Assembly (NCBI GenBank): GCA_006218025.1
Contig: VBWA01000009.1
Coordinates: forward strand, 1 to 64,000
Direction: 5' to 3'
Length of the DNA stretch: 64,000 nt
Source: Rhodocyclaceae bacterium
GTDB taxonomy: Bacteria; Pseudomonadota; Gammaproteobacteria; Burkholderiales; Rhodocyclaceae
This document shows positions 35,749-44,958 of the stretch, piece after piece; the first letter of the stretch is position 1; each line of letters opens with the position of its first letter. The translations under genes were made by a program, and so were the position numbers. The notes under the pieces are model-generated. The model was given only the letters and a program-made list of their open reading frames with translations, had not been told where the DNA came from and made no database searches.

Positions 35749-36825
35749 TCAGCGCCCTGACTGCTGGACGACGCGGTTGCGGCCGGCTTGCTTCGCCTCG
35801 TAGACGTTGCGGGTGGCCTTGGCCAGCAAGAGGTCCAGGTTGTTGCCATCATGGGGGAAGCTTGCCGTGCCGATGCTGACCGTCGTGGTGACGGTTCTGC
35901 CGATCACCGTCAGCGAGCTCGCCGCCACCGCCATGCGTATCTTGTCGGCGACATGGAGCGCTCCGGCGGCCGGGGTTTCCGGCAGCAGCACAACGAACTC
36001 TTCGCCGCTCTGGCGCGCCAGTATGTCCGAGCGGCGCAGTTGCGCCTGGATGAGCTTGATCAGTGATGCCAGCAGGTCATCGCCCGCCTTGTGGCCTTGC
36101 TCGTCGCTGACCTGCTTCAGCGTGTCGCATTCGATGATCAGCAGGGTGATGGCCCGGTGGTAGCGTATGGCCTGGCCGAACAGGCTGTCGGCGATGATGG
36201 CGAATCCACGCGCGCTGAGGGCTTCGGTCAGCTCGTCTGTTTCCGATGGGAGCGACTTCTGGCTGATGCCGTAGCGTATGTCGGACGCGAACATGGTGGT
36301 GATGTAAGCCACCAGGACCATCGGGGCGAGCTGGACGAAGAGGCCCGCGAGGTACATGGGCGAGATGATTTCGACGAGGGTGAAATCCCCGCCCAGGAGC
36401 ACCAGGCAGACGGCGATCAAGGCCAGTTCGAGGAGCGTGGTGAGCTTGCCCAGAGCCAGTGCGCTGGTGATGATGATCAGCAGGTAGGAGTTCAGCAGCG
36501 GACTTTCGAGCCGGCCCGTATGCAACAGCGCCCAGGTGATGAAGGCGGTCATGATCCAGGTTTCCACCGCGAGCTTCCAGCGTGACTCGCGCTTGAAGAA
36601 CGTGGCGTAACGCAATCCCATGATGGACATCGTGTAGAGCACCATGGAGAGGACGATGCCCGGCCGGTCGTCCGGATCGCTGCCGCCGAAGACGTGGTAC
36701 AGCAGCACCACGATCAGCAGCAGCCACTCGATTTCGCCGACGGATCGCGAGATTCCGCGGAGCTGTTCCTCTTCGATGGAGGTGGGGATTCCCAGCTCCT
36801 TGTGGTTGTTGTTCATGAGTGCCAT
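35749..36825 (-). CDS. Membrane GGDEF-domain protein (degenerate diguanylate cyclase)
   Basis: This 358-residue protein has about six N-terminal transmembrane helices (IEWLLLIVVLLYHVFGG ... MVLVAYITTMFA) and a C-terminal GGDEF domain (~residues 195-355). The signature reads SGEEF (ARQSGEEFVVLLPE). The usual DPLTGLPNRR is DELTEALSARG, and the first metal Asp (DIDHFK) is Glu (IECDTLK). Such changes may lower cyclase activity or turn it into a sensor; some xGxEF proteins remain active. Convergent with gdhA. Confidence 0.87.
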   Translation of the reverse strand: MALMNNNHKELGIPTSIEEEQLRGISRSVGEIEWLLLIVVLLYHVFGGSDPDDRPGIVLSMVLYTMSIMGLRYATFFKRESRWKLAVETWIMTAFITWALLHTGRLESPLLNSYLLIIITSALALGKLTTLLELALIAVCLVLLGGDFTLVEIISPMYLAGLFVQLAPMVLVAYITTMFASDIRYGISQKSLPSETDELTEALSARGFAIIADSLFGQAIRYHRAITLLIIECDTLKQVSDEQGHKAGDDLLASLIKLIQAQLRRSDILARQSGEEFVVLLPETPAAGALHVADKIRMAVAASSLTVIGRTVTTTVSIGTASFPHDGNNLDLLLAKATRNVYEAKQAGRNRVVQQSGR

Positions 36826-37069
36826 TTGTCGTTCGATTCCCGAGTAGTTCCGGCGGCCCCGATATTTTTGTCATTATGCCCCTGTCTCGCAAAGGCAGGG
36901 TGCAGCGTTGCGGTCCAGTGGCGAGCGCTCAAGTGCCACCTTGCGGCCGGAAATATGTCAAAGTAACCACGAATTCTTCCGACTGACCCGCCTTATCCGA
37001 CATCCTGCCATGCCATGAACACGAACGCAGTCATTTTTCAGAGTTTTTCCGGCAGGGAGTTTCAATAGA
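36826..37069. other. Intergenic region between the GGDEF gene and the arginase gene
   Basis: This 244-bp divergent gap shows no coding evidence. It must hold promoters for both neighbours; AGGGAG at 37054-37059 is the ribosome site of the arginase gene. Confidence 0.5.
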
Positions 37070-37948
37070 TTGGTCGCACGCAGAATAGCGGTCATAGGCG
37101 TCGCCAGCGGCTACGGGGCCGGCGATCCGGCGTGTCAGGACGGATCGGAAGTGGTGCGCGCGCTGCGCTTCCTGTCCGACCTCGAAGCGGTGGACGACGG
37201 CCTGCACTGGGACGAGCCGGTGCGCGCGGCGCGACCCGTTCCCGCCGATCCGATCGAGGCCGTGCAGGGGGTTGCCGCACGACTGGCCGACAGCGTCGGC
37301 CGGCATCTGGCGCAGGGCGACTTCCCGCTGGTGATCGGCGGCGACCACTCCTGCGCCATCGGCACCTGGTCGGGCGTCAAGCGCGCGCTGGGCGCGCCGG
37401 CGCGGCTCGGCTTGATCTGGATCGACGCCCATATGGACAGCCACACCGTCGCCACCAGTCAGACCCGGAATATTCACGGCATGCCGCTGGCCAGCCTGTT
37501 CGGCCACGGCGATCCGCGCCTGACCGGCGTGGCCGGCGATGGTCCCAAGCTTTTGCCCGAGGATGTCTGCCTGATCGGCGTGCGCAGTTTCGAATCGGAC
37601 GAGGCCGCACTGTTGCGGCAGCTCGGCGTGCGCGTCTATTTCATGCACGAGATCCGGCGTCGCGGCTTGTCCGAGGTGTTTGCCGAGGCCTTGCGCCTGG
37701 TCAGCGAACACACCCGGGGCTATGGCATCAGCATCGACCTGGATGTGCTCGATCCCGCCGAGGGGCCGGGCGTGGGAACCCCGGTTCCCGGCGGTCTGCT
37801 GCGCGCCGACATGACCGATGCGCTGGCGCAGGCGCATGGTGACGAGAAACTGCTGGCCGTGGAAATCGTCGAATACAACCCGTATCTCGACGAGCAGTTC
37901 GTCACCGCCCGCGCGATCCACGACTTGTGCCAGTCGCTGATCCCGTGA
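37070..37948 (+). CDS. rocF: Arginase (ureohydrolase family)
   Basis: This 292-residue ureohydrolase has all manganese-ligand blocks: VIGGDHSCAIGTWSG, WIDAHMDSHT and SIDLDVLDP. GIHG-like NIHGMPLA and the conserved GVRSFE are as in arginases rather than agmatinases. It would hydrolyse arginine to ornithine and urea. The start is TTG at 37070, ten bases after AGGGAG; no ATG or GTG is in a suitable place. Urease is not in the window. The neighbouring gdh locus suggests an amino-acid catabolism area. Confidence 0.9.
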   Translation: MVARRIAVIGVASGYGAGDPACQDGSEVVRALRFLSDLEAVDDGLHWDEPVRAARPVPADPIEAVQGVAARLADSVGRHLAQGDFPLVIGGDHSCAIGTWSGVKRALGAPARLGLIWIDAHMDSHTVATSQTRNIHGMPLASLFGHGDPRLTGVAGDGPKLLPEDVCLIGVRSFESDEAALLRQLGVRVYFMHEIRRRGLSEVFAEALRLVSEHTRGYGISIDLDVLDPAEGPGVGTPVPGGLLRADMTDALAQAHGDEKLLAVEIVEYNPYLDEQFVTARAIHDLCQSLIP

Positions 37949-37972
37949 TTGCGGGCCGCCCGGGGCGGACTG

Positions 37973-38107
37973 CTACTTCTTGATCGGCGTGGGAATCGAC
38001 GAATCTCCCTTTGCACCGCCAAAAGGCAAGGCCGGCACGGCGGGCTTGGTCTTGTCCTTCTTGGGTTTCTTCTGTTCGCGATTGCTGCGCATTTGTCCCT
38101 TGGCCAT
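37973..38107 (-). CDS. Small basic hypothetical protein
   Basis: This 44-residue protein is Lys/Arg-rich (MAKGQMRSNREQKKPKKDK) with a Pro/Gly/Ala tail (PALPFGGAKG) ending PTPIKK. An AAGGAG ribosome site lies ideally before ATG 38107, arguing that it is translated. No domain is recognised; its composition resembles small nucleic-acid-binding or ribosome-associated peptides, but no function is claimed. Confidence 0.65.
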   Translation of the reverse strand: MAKGQMRSNREQKKPKKDKTKPAVPALPFGGAKGDSSIPTPIKK

Positions 38108-38331
38108 TTGAGTTCTCCTTGAAAGTGAAAGCATCGGCCGCAAGCACGACCCTGTCAGCTTGTTCGAAATCTGCCGGCATGGTCGCGTTTCGACGATTGG
38201 CCGCGACAAATGGTACTCCCAATCGGCACGGGACATAGCCCGCGCGTCTGCATGATGCGGTGCCGGATGTCTTGTCGTTACTGGCCTGTTAGTAGCTCTG
38301 TCGGTCAGGCGACCTTCGATCATGACTCTTC

Positions 38332-38706
38332 TCAATGGCGGATCGAAGAAGATGCACTCATCAACGAAGTCCGCCCCACGGCATCCAGCAAATAGAGCAC
38401 CCAGTCGCTCCAGGCGCCTTCCTCGGTCACTCGCCGCAGGCCATCAAAATAGGCCGGCTTGTGGTCGATGATGCAGCGCGACAGGTATAGCACCGGAAGG
38501 TTCAGCAAGTCGCGCTCCACAAGAAACAGGCTGTTCAGGATGCGCCCGGTGCCGTGGGGAAAGGGGTGGATGGCCTCGAACTGGCAATGCATCGGTGCCA
38601 GTTTCACCAGCACGTCCATGTCGCCCGGCCCGTCTTCGGCATGCATTAAATTCTCAAGGTCGCGCAGCGTGTCGTGTATGCCAATGGCACCACTACTGTC
38701 AAACAC
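38332..38706 (-). pseudogene. Fic-family protein, broken remnant
   Basis: About 120 residues match the middle of a Fic protein: APMHCQFEAIHPF, then ILNSLFLVERDLLNLPVLYLSR, IIDHKPAYFDGLRRV and WSDWVLYLLDAV. The catalytic HPFx[DE]GNGR motif reads HPFPHGTGR and is followed directly by ILN, so the acidic and Asn residues are lost and about three residues are missing. The N-terminal half is absent and the C-terminus ends abruptly after RTS. AMP-transferase activity is not expected. A dispersed repeat lies ~115 bp away. Confidence 0.7.
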
Positions 38707-38821
38707 CGCGATGCCACCTCACGTAGCAATTGGGTGCATCACCGACGCAATTTGTTTGTCGGAGTAACCATTGACATTCCTAACGGAGGATTTTTCATTC
38801 GGCGGGCCTATGCTTTTGCCG

Positions 38822-38846
38822 AAAGTCGGCGCTGGCGGGACGGCGA
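38822..38846 (+). repeat. Dispersed repeat copy, intergenic
   Basis: AAAGTCGGCGCTGG followed by CGGGACGGCGA, identical in its core to copies near 53.6, 54.4 and 59.2 kb. It lies between the Fic remnant and the nrdJ terminator. Confidence 0.75.
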
Positions 38847-38890
38847 CTACGATGTGTCTGCAGACGCGGCTGCGTTGATCGCCCAAAGAG

Positions 38891-38926
38891 AACAGCCCCG
38901 GGAACCTTGCGGTCCCGGGGCTGTTT
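38891..38926. terminator. Terminator of nrdJ (strong GC hairpin)
   Basis: AACAGCCCCGGGA (38891-38903) pairs with TCCCGGGGCTGTTT (38913-38926), a 13-bp stem starting 30 bp after the nrdJ stop on the minus strand. Short T-rich flanks are present on both sides. Confidence 0.8.
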
Positions 38927-38956
38927 GACAACTGCATGCGCAAATAGCGTCGCGCT

Positions 38957-41851
38957 TTAGCCGCAGCTCCCCACCGCGCCGCAGGCCGAACAGAAGTCGC
39001 AGCCGTCCTTGCGGATCACGGTGTAGTTGCCGCATTCGCCGCACAGCGAGCCCTGCATCACCTTGACGCCGCCGCTCTTCTGCTCGGGGACTTCGAGGAT
39101 GCCCATTTCGCGCGTCGGGTAGCCGTTCTCGTCGAGGATGCGCAACATGGCGTAGCGATGCATGATCAGGCGCGCGATGTAGGCGACCGTCGAGGGCCAG
39201 TTCTGCTGCTTGTTGGAACCGGGCACGCGGGCCATGAAATCGCCCAGCGGCTCGGCGTAGTTCAAGAGCTTGCGCAGCTTCATGCCGATCCAGGCCGGGT
39301 CGAGCACGCGCATGTCGAGCGAGAGCAGGCGCGTCAAGCCGTCGAGGGCACGCGGGTAGTGGCCGGAGAGCCACACCGAGTAGGGCCGCGTGACGCCGTC
39401 GGGCAGGGTGATTTCCTTCAAGCCCAGCACGAACTCTTCGCCGGCGGCCGGATTGACCACATCGACCGTCCATGACAGCGTGCCGTCGGTGCCGGTCTTG
39501 GGTTCGTCGCGGCTGAACATGCAGTCGATCACCGGGGTGGCTTCGGCGCCTTCCAGCGCGCCGAGTTTTTCGCAGCGGTAACGCACCACTTGGGCCAGCG
39601 CCGAGACCACGCCGGGAACCAGCTTGCGCTCGCCATTGGGCGGTAGGGGCAGTTCGAAGGAATCGTCGTCCTGAGTCTTGGCCAGGGCATCGAGCTTGAG
39701 CTTGAGCCAGGCCTTGTCGTTGGCGCGCATGTCCATCGACAGCGTCTTCGCCACCGCGCCGATGCCGCGTGGCTGTTCGGCGCCGTTGACCCAGACTTCG
39801 AAGGGCACGTTGCGCCCCGCGTCGTTGCCGATCTCGCCGACGAACAGGGCGAACTCGCCGTGCGGCGCTTCGATCATGTAGGTCCATGCCGCATTGCCGT
39901 CGGTCATGCGCGGGCGGCCTGGCCAGCGCAGGCTTGCGAGCACCGGGGCGGGCAGGGCGCCGATCGAAAGCCGGCGGTTGGCATTGTCGATGACGACGTC
40001 CTGCGGCTGTTTCTGGGCGCTTTCTGCCGGCGTGCTGGTGACAGAGAGCACACTGCCGAGTATCGAGTTGGGCCGGTAGGTGGCGAGCCCCTTGAGGCCG
40101 GATTTCCAGGCCACCATGTAGAGATCCTCGAACTCCGAGTAGGGGTAGTCGACGGGAACGTTCACCGTCTTCGAGATCGAGGTGTCGACATGGGGCGCGA
40201 CGGCTGCGACCATCTGCTCGTGGGCCTGCGCCGAGATTTCCAGTGCCGTGACGAAGTAGTCCGGCAGCTTGGATACATCGCCGCCCTGGTGCTTGTAGAG
40301 GCGCCAGGCGTAGTCCTCGACCGCGTATTCCTTGTGCGTACCGTCGGCCATGCGCTTTTTGCGCGTGTAGACCCAGGAGAAGGGCGGTTCGATGCCGTTC
40401 GAGGCGTTGTCGGCGAAGGCCAGGCTGATGGTGCCGGTGGGCGCGATCGACAGCAGGTGCGAGTTGCGCAGGCCGTTCTTGCGGATGGCATCTTTCACGT
40501 CCTGCGGCAGACGTGAGGCGAAGTTGCCGCCGGAGAGATACATGTCGGCGTTGAACAGCGGGAAGGCGCCGCGCTCCTTGGCCAGTTCGACCGAATACAG
40601 GTAGGAGCGGTCGCGCATGTACTCGGAAATCCTGGTCGCCATCGCGCGCGCGGCTTCGGTGTCATAGCGCAGCTTGAGCATGATCAGCGCATCGCCGAGG
40701 CCGGTGAAGCCCAGGCCGATGCGGCGCTTGTTCTGCGCTTCCTTGAGTTGCTGTTCGAGCGGCCAGTGGGTGGCGTCGAGCACGTTGTCGAGCATGCGCA
40801 CCGAGGTGTCGATGACCCGGCCGAAGGCGGCGAAATCGAAACTGGCCTTCTTGCCGAAGGCATCCTTGACGAACAGCGTCAGGTTGATCGAGCCGAGGCA
40901 GCAGCAGCCGTAGGGCGGCAGCGGCTGTTCGGCGCAGGGGTTGGTGGCCTCGATGGTCTCGCAGTAGTAAAGGTTGTTGTCCTTGTTCATGCGATCGAGG
41001 AACAGGATGCCCGGCTCGGCGTGATCGTAGGTGGAGCGCATGACTTGCTCCCACAGGTCACGGGCGCGCACCTTGCGGTAGACCCACATGCCGTCGCCGC
41101 GCTGGTAGGCGCCGGCGGCCTTGATATCGGCCGAAGGGGTGGCGCGGTGCGTCAGTTCGATCTCGCCATCAGCCTCCACGGCCTGCATGAACGGATCGGT
41201 GACACCCACCGAGATGTTGAAGTTGGTCAGATCGCCGGCATCCTTGGCATGGATGAAGTCCTCGATGTCCGGATGGTCGCAGCGCAGAACGCCCATCTGG
41301 GCGCCGCGGCGGCTGCCGGCGGATTCGACCGTCTCGCAGGAGCGGTCGAAGACGCGCATGTAGGAGACGGGGCCGGAAGCGCGCGATTGCGTGCCCTTGA
41401 CGTGGGCGCCGATCGGGCGGATGGAAGAAAAGTCGTAGCCGACGCCGCCGCCGCGACGCATGGTCTCGGCCGCCTGCAACAACGCGGTGTAGATGCCGGG
41501 GCGGCCATCGACGATTTCGGAGATCGAATCGCCGACCGGCTGCACGAAGCAGTTGATCAGCGTGGCGCAAAGATCGGTGCCGGCGGCGGAGTTGATGCGG
41601 CCGGCCGGAACGAAGCCGTTTTCCTGCGCTTCGAGAAAGCGCGCCTCCCAAAAGCTGCGCTTTTCCTCGACTTCTATCGAGGCCAGCGCACGTGCCACGC
41701 GGCTGCGCACGTCGCGCACATCGCGCTCCGTTCCTTTTGCATACTTCTCGAGCAGGACTTCGCCTGATATCTCCTGGGGGAGAGGCAGGTCCATCTGTCC
41801 CGTGTGCTCGTAACCTGCTGTTTCCTCTGTATTATTATTTGTCGTAGTCAT
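38957..41851 (-). CDS. nrdJ: Adenosylcobalamin-dependent (class II) ribonucleotide reductase
   Basis: This 964-residue enzyme reduces ribonucleotides to deoxyribonucleotides using a B12 radical, with or without oxygen. Motifs are [33 protein letters not shown], the substrate-site [14 protein letters not shown] and [11 protein letters not shown]. The C-terminal third carries two TSCPD-type modules and a Cys-rich tail ([22 protein letters not shown]) that delivers reducing equivalents or binds Zn. It is monocistronic with its own terminator; probable NrdR boxes lie upstream. Confidence 0.96.
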   Translation of the reverse strand: MTTTNNNTEETAGYEHTGQMDLPLPQEISGEVLLEKYAKGTERDVRDVRSRVARALASIEVEEKRSFWEARFLEAQENGFVPAGRINSAAGTDLCATLINCFVQPVGDSISEIVDGRPGIYTALLQAAETMRRGGGVGYDFSSIRPIGAHVKGTQSRASGPVSYMRVFDRSCETVESAGSRRGAQMGVLRCDHPDIEDFIHAKDAGDLTNFNISVGVTDPFMQAVEADGEIELTHRATPSADIKAAGAYQRGDGMWVYRKVRARDLWEQVMRSTYDHAEPGILFLDRMNKDNNLYYCETIEATNPCAEQPLPPYGCCCLGSINLTLFVKDAFGKKASFDFAAFGRVIDTSVRMLDNVLDATHWPLEQQLKEAQNKRRIGLGFTGLGDALIMLKLRYDTEAARAMATRISEYMRDRSYLYSVELAKERGAFPLFNADMYLSGGNFASRLPQDVKDAIRKNGLRNSHLLSIAPTGTISLAFADNASNGIEPPFSWVYTRKKRMADGTHKEYAVEDYAWRLYKHQGGDVSKLPDYFVTALEISAQAHEQMVAAVAPHVDTSISKTVNVPVDYPYSEFEDLYMVAWKSGLKGLATYRPNSILGSVLSVTSTPAESAQKQPQDVVIDNANRRLSIGALPAPVLASLRWPGRPRMTDGNAAWTYMIEAPHGEFALFVGEIGNDAGRNVPFEVWVNGAEQPRGIGAVAKTLSMDMRANDKAWLKLKLDALAKTQDDDSFELPLPPNGERKLVPGVVSALAQVVRYRCEKLGALEGAEATPVIDCMFSRDEPKTGTDGTLSWTVDVVNPAAGEEFVLGLKEITLPDGVTRPYSVWLSGHYPRALDGLTRLLSLDMRVLDPAWIGMKLRKLLNYAEPLGDFMARVPGSNKQQNWPSTVAYIARLIMHRYAMLRILDENGYPTREMGILEVPEQKSGGVKVMQGSLCGECGNYTVIRKDGCDFCSACGAVGSCG

Positions 41852-41965
41852 AGTCTTTTCCGAAGAATAGGTCCAATTAAGGTGCCGTGGAGCGGGGAAG
41901 CATACCCCTGCGTTTTACTCGTGAAAAGCAAAAAATTTTTACTACCGAAAAACAATGGCTTACGT

Positions 41966-42012
41966 AAGCAGCTAGTACGGGTGATCCATGCGCCCTACTA
42001 GATATAGTATGT
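41966..42012 (-). promoter_or_regulatory. Probable pair of NrdR boxes upstream of nrdJ
   Basis: On the minus strand ACATACTATATCTAGT (41997-42012) resembles the NrdR consensus ACACTATATATAGTGT. A weaker second site around CCGTACTAGCTGC (41969-41980) is centred about 30-31 bp away, the three-turn spacing typical of NrdR pairs. They sit 115-160 bp before the nrdJ start and overlap the likely promoter. Confidence 0.5.
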
Positions 42013-42118
42013 TTTTTCCGTGTGAAAGGGACGAAAAAACAGGGGGATGGCCGTGCTTTTCAAGACTTGGCTTGAGCGCGAACTGGGCCGTTTTTTGCTA
42101 GGGTGGATTATTGTTTCA

Positions 42119-42137
42119 CTGTCAACGGGGTTGACAG
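42119..42137. terminator. Perfect hairpin downstream of ackA
   Basis: CTGTCAAC, loop GGG, GTTGACAG form an 8-bp perfect inverted repeat 36 bp after the ackA stop. No T-run follows on the ackA strand, so it could be a 3' stabiliser, a weak terminator or a dyad operator. Confidence 0.35.
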
Positions 42138-42172
42138 GCCCGATACGACTGGAAGTTGCGGAAAGTGCAGGC

Positions 42173-43372
42173 TCAGGCGATGAGATTCGAGGTGTGCCGC
42201 GCAATAATCCATTCTTCGTTCGTGGGTATGACGCGAACGTCGATTTCGCTCTCCGCCGCCGAAATTCTTGACGCATTCGCGGCGTTGGCGTCGGGATTCA
42301 GCTTCAGTCCCAGCCACCCGAGCTGGGCGCAAACCTTTTCCCGCACCGGGGCGCCATGCTCGCCGATGCCGCCGGTGAAGATCAGAGCATCGAGCCCACC
42401 CAGCGCCGCTGTCAGCGAGCCGATTTCACGCACGACGCGGTAGCAGAAGAGATCGACGGCTTCGCGCGCCTCGGGTGCGGCGGAATCGAGCAGGACGCGC
42501 ATGTCCTGGCTGATGCCGGAAACGCCGAGCAGGCCGGATTCGTTGTAGAGCAGCCGGGTCAGGGCCTTGGCGTCCATCTGCCGGTAATCCATCAGGTAGA
42601 GCAGCACGCCGGGATCGAGATTGCCGGTGCGGGTGCCCATCATCAGGCCATCGACGGCGGTGAAGCCCATGGTCGAGGCTTGGCTCTTCAGATCCTTCAT
42701 GGCGCACATCGAAGCGCCATTGCCCAGATGCGCGACAATCACACGACCATTCGCGCGGCCATCGACGAGATGCTGCGGCAGGACCTCGGCAATGTATTCG
42801 TAGGACAGGCCATGAAAGCCGTAGCGGCGCACGCCCTGCGCGGTGATGGCGCGGGGCAGGGCGAAGAGCTGCGCGACCTCCGGCTGGCTGCGGTGAAAAG
42901 CCGTGTCGAAGCAGGCGATCTGCGGTATGCCAGACAATGCGGTTGTCATCGCATCGATGCCGGCCAGGTTGTGCGGCTGGTGCAGCGGGGCGAGCGGAAT
43001 GAAGCCGCGCAGCGCATCGACGACGGCGTTGTCGAGCACCATCGGTTGCGAGAACTTCTGCGCCCCATGCACCACCCGATGCCCGACGCCGCAAATGCGC
43101 CAGCCGGCCTCGCGTTGCTGCAGCCAGCCGACCAGAAAGCTCAATGCCGCCTTGTGCGGAGTCTCGGCCGGGCCGTCGAGGTCGAGATCGAGGTCGTCCA
43201 GCACGCGACCGCCTGCGTCCCTGGCCTTGAAGTGCGCAGGCTGACCGACGGCGCCGATGCCGTCGATCAGGCCGACCAGTTCGGGTTGCTGCGGTATGGT
43301 CGCGCCGCGTGCGAACAGGGCGAACTTGATCGAGGACGAGCCGGCGTTGAGGGTGAGGATCGCATCGGCCAT
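42173..43372 (-). CDS. ackA: Acetate kinase AckA
   Basis: This 399-residue ASKHA-fold enzyme interconverts acetyl phosphate/ADP and acetate/ATP. Motifs are ILTLNAGSSSIKFALF (signature 1), GVGHRVVHG, CFDTAFHRSQPEVA, RRYGFHGLSYEYI (signature 2), AHLGNGASMCA and FTGGIGEHGAPVRE. It lies 3 bp behind the phosphotransacylase, forming the classical Pta-Ack pathway. It could also act on propionate or butyrate given the MaoC-fused partner. Confidence 0.96.
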   Translation of the reverse strand: MADAILTLNAGSSSIKFALFARGATIPQQPELVGLIDGIGAVGQPAHFKARDAGGRVLDDLDLDLDGPAETPHKAALSFLVGWLQQREAGWRICGVGHRVVHGAQKFSQPMVLDNAVVDALRGFIPLAPLHQPHNLAGIDAMTTALSGIPQIACFDTAFHRSQPEVAQLFALPRAITAQGVRRYGFHGLSYEYIAEVLPQHLVDGRANGRVIVAHLGNGASMCAMKDLKSQASTMGFTAVDGLMMGTRTGNLDPGVLLYLMDYRQMDAKALTRLLYNESGLLGVSGISQDMRVLLDSAAPEAREAVDLFCYRVVREIGSLTAALGGLDALIFTGGIGEHGAPVREKVCAQLGWLGLKLNPDANAANASRISAAESEIDVRVIPTNEEWIIARHTSNLIA

Positions 43373-43375
43373 GCG

Positions 43376-44794
43376 TCAGGCCTTCTTGCGCTTCGCGTGC
43401 GCCATCACCATCGCCACGGCGGTGGAGGCGGTGCGCGTTTCGGCGGAGTCGGCGCGGCTGGTCAGCACGATCGGCACACGGGCGCCGAGCACGATGCCCG
43501 AGGTCAATGCATCGGCCAGATATTCGAGTTGCTTGGCCAGCATGTTGCCGGATTCGATGTCGGGCACCAGCAAAATGTCGGCCTGGCCGGCAACCGCCGA
43601 CTTGATGCCCTTGGTCCGTGCGGCAACCACCGAAATGGCGTTGTCGAAGGCCAGCGGGCCGTCCAGCAGGCCGCCCGTGATCTGGCCGCGGTCGGCCATC
43701 TTGCACAGGGCCGCGGCGTCGAGCGTGGCCTGCATCTTCACATTGACGGTTTCCACTGCGGCGAGAATCGCCACCTTGGGGTCCGGAATCTTCAGCATAT
43801 GCGCCAGGTCGATCGCGTTCTGCACGATGTCGACCTTGTCTTCGAGGGTGGGCGCGACATTGACCGCCGCGTCGGTGATGAACAGCAGGCGCGGGTAAGT
43901 CGGCACGTCCATCAGGAAGACATGGCTGATGCGCCGCGCGGTGCGTAGCCCCGTGGCCTTGTCGATCACTTCGCCCATCAGCTCGTCGGTATGCAGCGAG
44001 CCCTTCATCAAGGCCTCGACCTGGCCTTCGCGCGCCAGCGATACCGCCGTCTCGGCAGCGGCGTGGCTGTGGGCGACGTTGATCAGGGTGCAACCGTACA
44101 GATCGAGCTGGTTGGCTTCGGCCAGCTGGCGAATCTTGTCTTCAGGACCCACCAGAGTGGGGATGATCAGACCGCGATCGCGCGCCAGCAATGCGCCCTT
44201 CAGCGACTCGGTATCGCAGGGATGGGCTACGGCCATCGATATCGGGGTCAGCCCCTTGGTGATCTCGAGCAAGTGCTCGAAGCGCGCCTTCCGGGTTTCG
44301 GAGAGCTTGAAGTCCGGCAGGTTGGCCTTCAGGCGCTTGATCTTTTCCGTCGGCGCCAGCACTTCGGCGGTTCCGGTGATGACCTTCTGTCCGTCCTGAT
44401 TCGCGCACACGCAATCGAATACGATGTGGTGGTTGCGCGGGAACTTCTCCTGGCAGGTGATGGTGACCGTCAGCGTGTCGCCGACCCGCACCGGGAGAGC
44501 GAAGTGCAGCGTCTGATCGACATACACGGTACCTGGGCCGGGAAACTGGGTGCCGAGCACATTGGAAATCAATGCACCGCCCCACATGCCGTGGGCGATG
44601 ACCTCGCGCAGCATCGACGAGTTCGCGTATTCGGGATCGACGTGCGACGGATTGATGTCGCCCGACATGATCGCGTACATCTGGATGTCCTGCTGGCGCA
44701 GGGTGCGAACCAGAACCGCGCTGTCGCCGATGGCGATTTCGTCGAAAGTCCGGTTTTCGATGTACTCGGAATTGGTGGCCTGAAATTGGGTCAT
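43376..44794 (-). CDS. MaoC hydratase-phosphate acyltransferase fusion (bifunctional enoyl-CoA hydratase/phosphate acetyltransferase)
   Basis: This ~472-residue two-domain protein has an N-terminal MaoC/R-hydratase domain (~1-150) with AIMSGDINPSHVDPEYA and AHGMWGGALISNVLG (catalytic Asp and His). The C-terminal phosphate acetyl/butyryltransferase (~170-472) has ALMKGSLHTDELMGEV, FITDAAVNVAPTLEDK and ADILLVPDIESGNML. The fusion suggests channelling of enoyl- or hydroxyacyl-CoA to acyl phosphate, for example in poly-hydroxyalkanoate turnover (inference). ATG 44794 follows AAAGGGAG. Confidence 0.93.
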   Translation of the reverse strand: MTQFQATNSEYIENRTFDEIAIGDSAVLVRTLRQQDIQMYAIMSGDINPSHVDPEYANSSMLREVIAHGMWGGALISNVLGTQFPGPGTVYVDQTLHFALPVRVGDTLTVTITCQEKFPRNHHIVFDCVCANQDGQKVITGTAEVLAPTEKIKRLKANLPDFKLSETRKARFEHLLEITKGLTPISMAVAHPCDTESLKGALLARDRGLIIPTLVGPEDKIRQLAEANQLDLYGCTLINVAHSHAAAETAVSLAREGQVEALMKGSLHTDELMGEVIDKATGLRTARRISHVFLMDVPTYPRLLFITDAAVNVAPTLEDKVDIVQNAIDLAHMLKIPDPKVAILAAVETVNVKMQATLDAAALCKMADRGQITGGLLDGPLAFDNAISVVAARTKGIKSAVAGQADILLVPDIESGNMLAKQLEYLADALTSGIVLGARVPIVLTSRADSAETRTASTAVAMVMAHAKRKKA

Positions 44795-44810
44795 GAGCGC
44801 GCTCCCTTTC

Positions 44811-44850
44811 ATTGCATTATGAGCCTAGCCCACAATTGCTGCAATGCAAT
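44811..44850 (-). promoter_or_regulatory. Promoter and inverted-repeat operator of the pta-ackA operon
   Basis: On the minus strand TTGCAG (44839-44844), 17 bp, then CATAAT (44816-44821) forms a good sigma70 promoter about 22 bases before the start codon. A perfect 8-bp inverted repeat, ATTGCATT (44811-44818) and AATGCAAT (44843-44850), brackets it and overlaps both hexamers, a typical repressor-site layout. TGCATTGCAGCAAT resembles PhaR-type sites of polyester regulators (tentative). Confidence 0.6.
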
Positions 44851-44878
44851 AAATCGTCCCGGCTATTCAGTTGTCCTT

Positions 44879-44909
44879 CTCCCTCCCCTTCGATGGAAGG
44901 GGAGGGGAG
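44879..44909. repeat. G/C-rich inverted repeat (possible terminator or stem-loop)
   Basis: CTCCCTCCCCTTC and GAAGGGGAGGGGAG flank a 4-base loop, in the divergent gap before the gene at 44959. A similar CCCTCTCCC/GGGAGAGGG hairpin is at 50817-50839. Confidence 0.5.
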
Positions 44910-44958
44910 GCGATAGGCGGGCTGTTAGAGTGGGCACTTATCGGAGCCGGAGCCACTC

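Noticed and set aside
38332-38706. Functional Fic AMP-transferase
   Set aside because: The catalytic motif is altered and both ends of the protein are missing.
42047-42271. Small plus-strand gene between nrdJ and ackA (74 codons)
   Set aside because: The second half is antisense to the conserved C-terminus of AckA, it has no recognised domain, and the region is better explained by the nrdJ promoter and a hairpin.
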